NCBI GenBank assembly: GCA_903838705.1
Contig: CAILZL010000014.1
Coordinates: 1 to 64,000 of the forward strand
Origin: an uncultured Pseudomonadota bacterium
GTDB taxonomy: Bacteria; Pseudomonadota; Gammaproteobacteria; Steroidobacterales; Steroidobacteraceae
Reading direction: 5' to 3'
DNA length: 64,000 nucleotides
Shown here: positions 62,145 to 64,000 of the stretch, in pieces
Position numbering within the stretch: position 1 is the first letter of the stretch
How the letters are laid out: each line of letters opens with the position of its first letter
The notes under the pieces: generated by a model
Told to the model about the DNA's origin: nothing
The model's database searches: none
Seen by the model: only the letters and a program-made list of their open reading frames with translations
Position numbers and translations under genes: made by a program

Positions 62145-64000
62145 ATGAATGGTATCGGCACCTGCAAGCCGCAATATGCAATCGGTGTTTCAATGAAACA
62201 AACCCTCATCGCCATGCTTTCCATATTCATAGCATTCATTCTGAGTGCCTGTGGTGGTTCTGGTACGGGTTCTACTACTTCAAATCTGGTGCCGATGTCC
62301 TGTACAGGCACCAACTGTGGCGGTGCTCAATTGTCGCTCACGGATGCGCAGGGTGATTTCCTCACGTATACCGTGGATGTGGCTTCGCTGAAGCTCAACC
62401 GCATAGACGGTACTACAGTCGAAACGATTCCAATGTCGACCAAGGTCGATTTCGCGACCCTTGTTAATCTCAGTGAAGTTATCGGAAATGGTCAAGTGCC
62501 CGCTGGCAACTATTCCAGTGCCACTATCACGCTCGACTATTCAAACGCGAATATAGTGGTTGATGATGGCAGTGCCAGTGGCCTGGCCGTTTCCGCCATA
62601 GACAGTAATGGCAACCCGATTACTCAGATCACGCTTAATGTGCAGCTGGATGGGAGCAACAGACTGGTCATCTCACACGGTAGAACTTCACACCTCAGTC
62701 TCGATTTTAATCTGCTGGCTTCTAATTCAGTTGATACTGCGACAGCGAAGGTCACTGTCAATCCGGTACTGGTAGCAAGCCTGGTGCCTCCTGCTTCCAA
62801 GCCATTCAGGATACGCGGTCCTTTGGTGAGCGTTGATACGGCAGCGGCAAGTTACATTGTCAATGTGAGGCCATTCCACAACAACAAGGGTGAGGGCGGT
62901 CAACAGGTCGTCAGCACAACCAATAGCACGACTTATTCAATTGACGGCGTGACGTACTCTGGTAGTGCCGGTCTGACGCAACTGTCTTCTGTCGCGCCAG
63001 GGGCCTTGGTAGTGGCCTATGGTCAGATTTCTACCTCTGACCATTCTTTCACCGCCACAAACGTACTGGCCGGTACCAGTGTCGTTCAGCCCCATCAGGA
63101 CAGCATTGAGGGTGATGTCATTGCCCGCACTGGCAATACACTCACCATTCGTGGGGTCACCTTCAGTCGTGAGGTTTCTGGTAGCAATGAAACAGAGCCG
63201 GACTATGCGTATCAGCGTGGTGATGTCACAGCAACCATCGGAGAGGGCACTCAGGTCACTAAAGATGGTCATACGGGCGCGCTGAACATCGCAGATATAT
63301 CAGTAGGTCAACACGTTGTGCTGTTTGGGACTGCCACGATTACGGGCAGTGGATCTAGCTCATCCTCCTCTTCCTCTTCCAGCAGTTCTTCACTGCCTCC
63401 CATTGTTCCGATGTTTGCCCAGCTTTACCCACAGAATTCTATTGTCACACTGGATGCTACGGCCGGTAGAGCACGGTTGATGGCGAGTTCCATGTGGGGA
63501 ATAGTCACCTCTAAGGCAATCGGTACGATTACCATCAATCTGAAAGCGCTTGATGGCCGGACCCCCTCTGATTTCAACTTCTCCGGAACCGGTCTGAGCA
63601 GTGCAACTGATGCCAACCCTGCTTCATATATAGTCAATACAGGTAATCTGGATCTGACTGATGTGAACCTAGGTACTGCAGTGAGGGTTATTGGTTTTGT
63701 TGAGCCCTTTGGCACCGTTGCCCAGGGTGCGGATTTTGATGCCGAAACACTGGTTAACTTCACCGCTACAGAGGCGAGGTTACTGATTCAGTTTGCCCGT
63801 CCTGGACTGGTCTACCCGTTCACATCAGTGGACAATTCTGGTCTACTTGTTTCTCAAAGCGTATTGGCAAGTAGTCCGGTTCACACTTTGATGATCGGTC
63901 CACAGGCGGTGGATGTTTCCTTACAGCCAGCGGGACTACTGATTACATCCAGTACATCGCCGGCAGCGGGTTCCTTTGTGATCAACCATCGCGCTAGCCG
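62145..64000 (+). CDS. DUF4382-type lipoprotein, N-terminal part (runs off window)
   Basis: At least 618 codons with no stop before the window ends. The start at 62145 has GAGG 8 bases upstream; the ATG at 62193 (MKQTLIAMLSIFIAFILSAC) is an alternative with a more standard signal. A lipobox (ILSAC) is visible. A DUF4382-like domain follows (AQLSLTDAQGDFLTYTVDVA, LNRIDGTTVET, ATLVNLSEVIGNGQVPAGNY), then DUF5666-like beta units (GDVIARTGNTLTIRGVTFS) and a Ser-rich linker coded near 63355-63396. These lipoproteins are outer-membrane or surface proteins of unknown function. Confidence 0.8.
   Translation, partial: MNGIGTCKPQYAIGVSMKQTLIAMLSIFIAFILSACGGSGTGSTTSNLVPMSCTGTNCGGAQLSLTDAQGDFLTYTVDVASLKLNRIDGTTVETIPMSTKVDFATLVNLSEVIGNGQVPAGNYSSATITLDYSNANIVVDDGSASGLAVSAIDSNGNPITQITLNVQLDGSNRLVISHGRTSHLSLDFNLLASNSVDTATAKVTVNPVLVASLVPPASKPFRIRGPLVSVDTAAASYIVNVRPFHNNKGEGGQQVVSTTNSTTYSIDGVTYSGSAGLTQLSSVAPGALVVAYGQISTSDHSFTATNVLAGTSVVQPHQDSIEGDVIARTGNTLTIRGVTFSREVSGSNETEPDYAYQRGDVTATIGEGTQVTKDGHTGALNIADISVGQHVVLFGTATITGSGSSSSSSSSSSSSSLPPIVPMFAQLYPQNSIVTLDATAGRARLMASSMWGIVTSKAIGTITINLKALDGRTPSDFNFSGTGLSSATDANPASYIVNTGNLDLTDVNLGTAVRVIGFVEPFGTVAQGADFDAETLVNFTATEARLLIQFARPGLVYPFTSVDNSGLLVSQSVLASSPVHTLMIGPQAVDVSLQPAGLLITSSTSPAAGSFVINHRAS

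Overview
The window looks like a chromosomal segment of a gammaproteobacterium of moderate GC content. The evidence is conserved gene order: rplU-rpmA-obgE, rpsT, then murJ-ribF-ileS-lspA-ispH followed by type IV pilin genes, and the block DUF3108-purN-purM / DUF2066-CDP-alcohol phosphatidyltransferase-hda. The sequence alone does not settle genus or order.

Layout. 1-11 kb: end of a TPR protein, tRNA-Cys, a MarR regulator, a histone-deacetylase-like enzyme, purine genes, an Hda-type replication regulator, and a minus-strand metal-uptake operon (DUF2946-like protein, outer-membrane barrel, ZnuA-like and ZnuB-like proteins, no ATPase nearby). 11-16 kb: exported proteins (dienelactone hydrolase with a Tat-type signal, PEBP-like protein, internally duplicated protein, metallophosphoesterase). 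16-22 kb: two tandem TPR/O-GlcNAc-transferase-like proteins and a divergent small glycosyltransferase. 22-28 kb: a secreted subtilase with five repeats and a P domain, a separate prodomain-like protein, and a second large secreted protein sharing the same repeats. 28-35 kb: small membrane, lipoprotein and redox genes, a rhomboid protease, a sulfatase-modifying-factor-like protein and a second metallophosphoesterase.

35-47.5 kb is the most interesting part. Seven genes run in one direction with overlapping or nearly touching ends: a SNF2 helicase with a PLD-like N-terminus, a DUF4391 protein, a GmrSD-like DUF262/DUF1524 protein, a type III Mod methyltransferase, a RhuM-like DNA-binding protein, a Doc-family toxin, and a type III Res subunit. 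Together they look like a compound anti-phage operon: a type III restriction-modification core carrying a modification-dependent nuclease, a toxin pair and a helicase/DUF4391 pair. It ends next to tRNA-Pro, but no integrase or attachment repeat was found.

47.8-60.3 kb is housekeeping (ispB to type IV pilins and a 2OG-oxygenase-like gene). 60.4-64 kb holds tRNA-Thr, a decayed IS3-family element that cuts off an EF-hand gene remnant, and the start of a large DUF4382-like lipoprotein that runs off the window.
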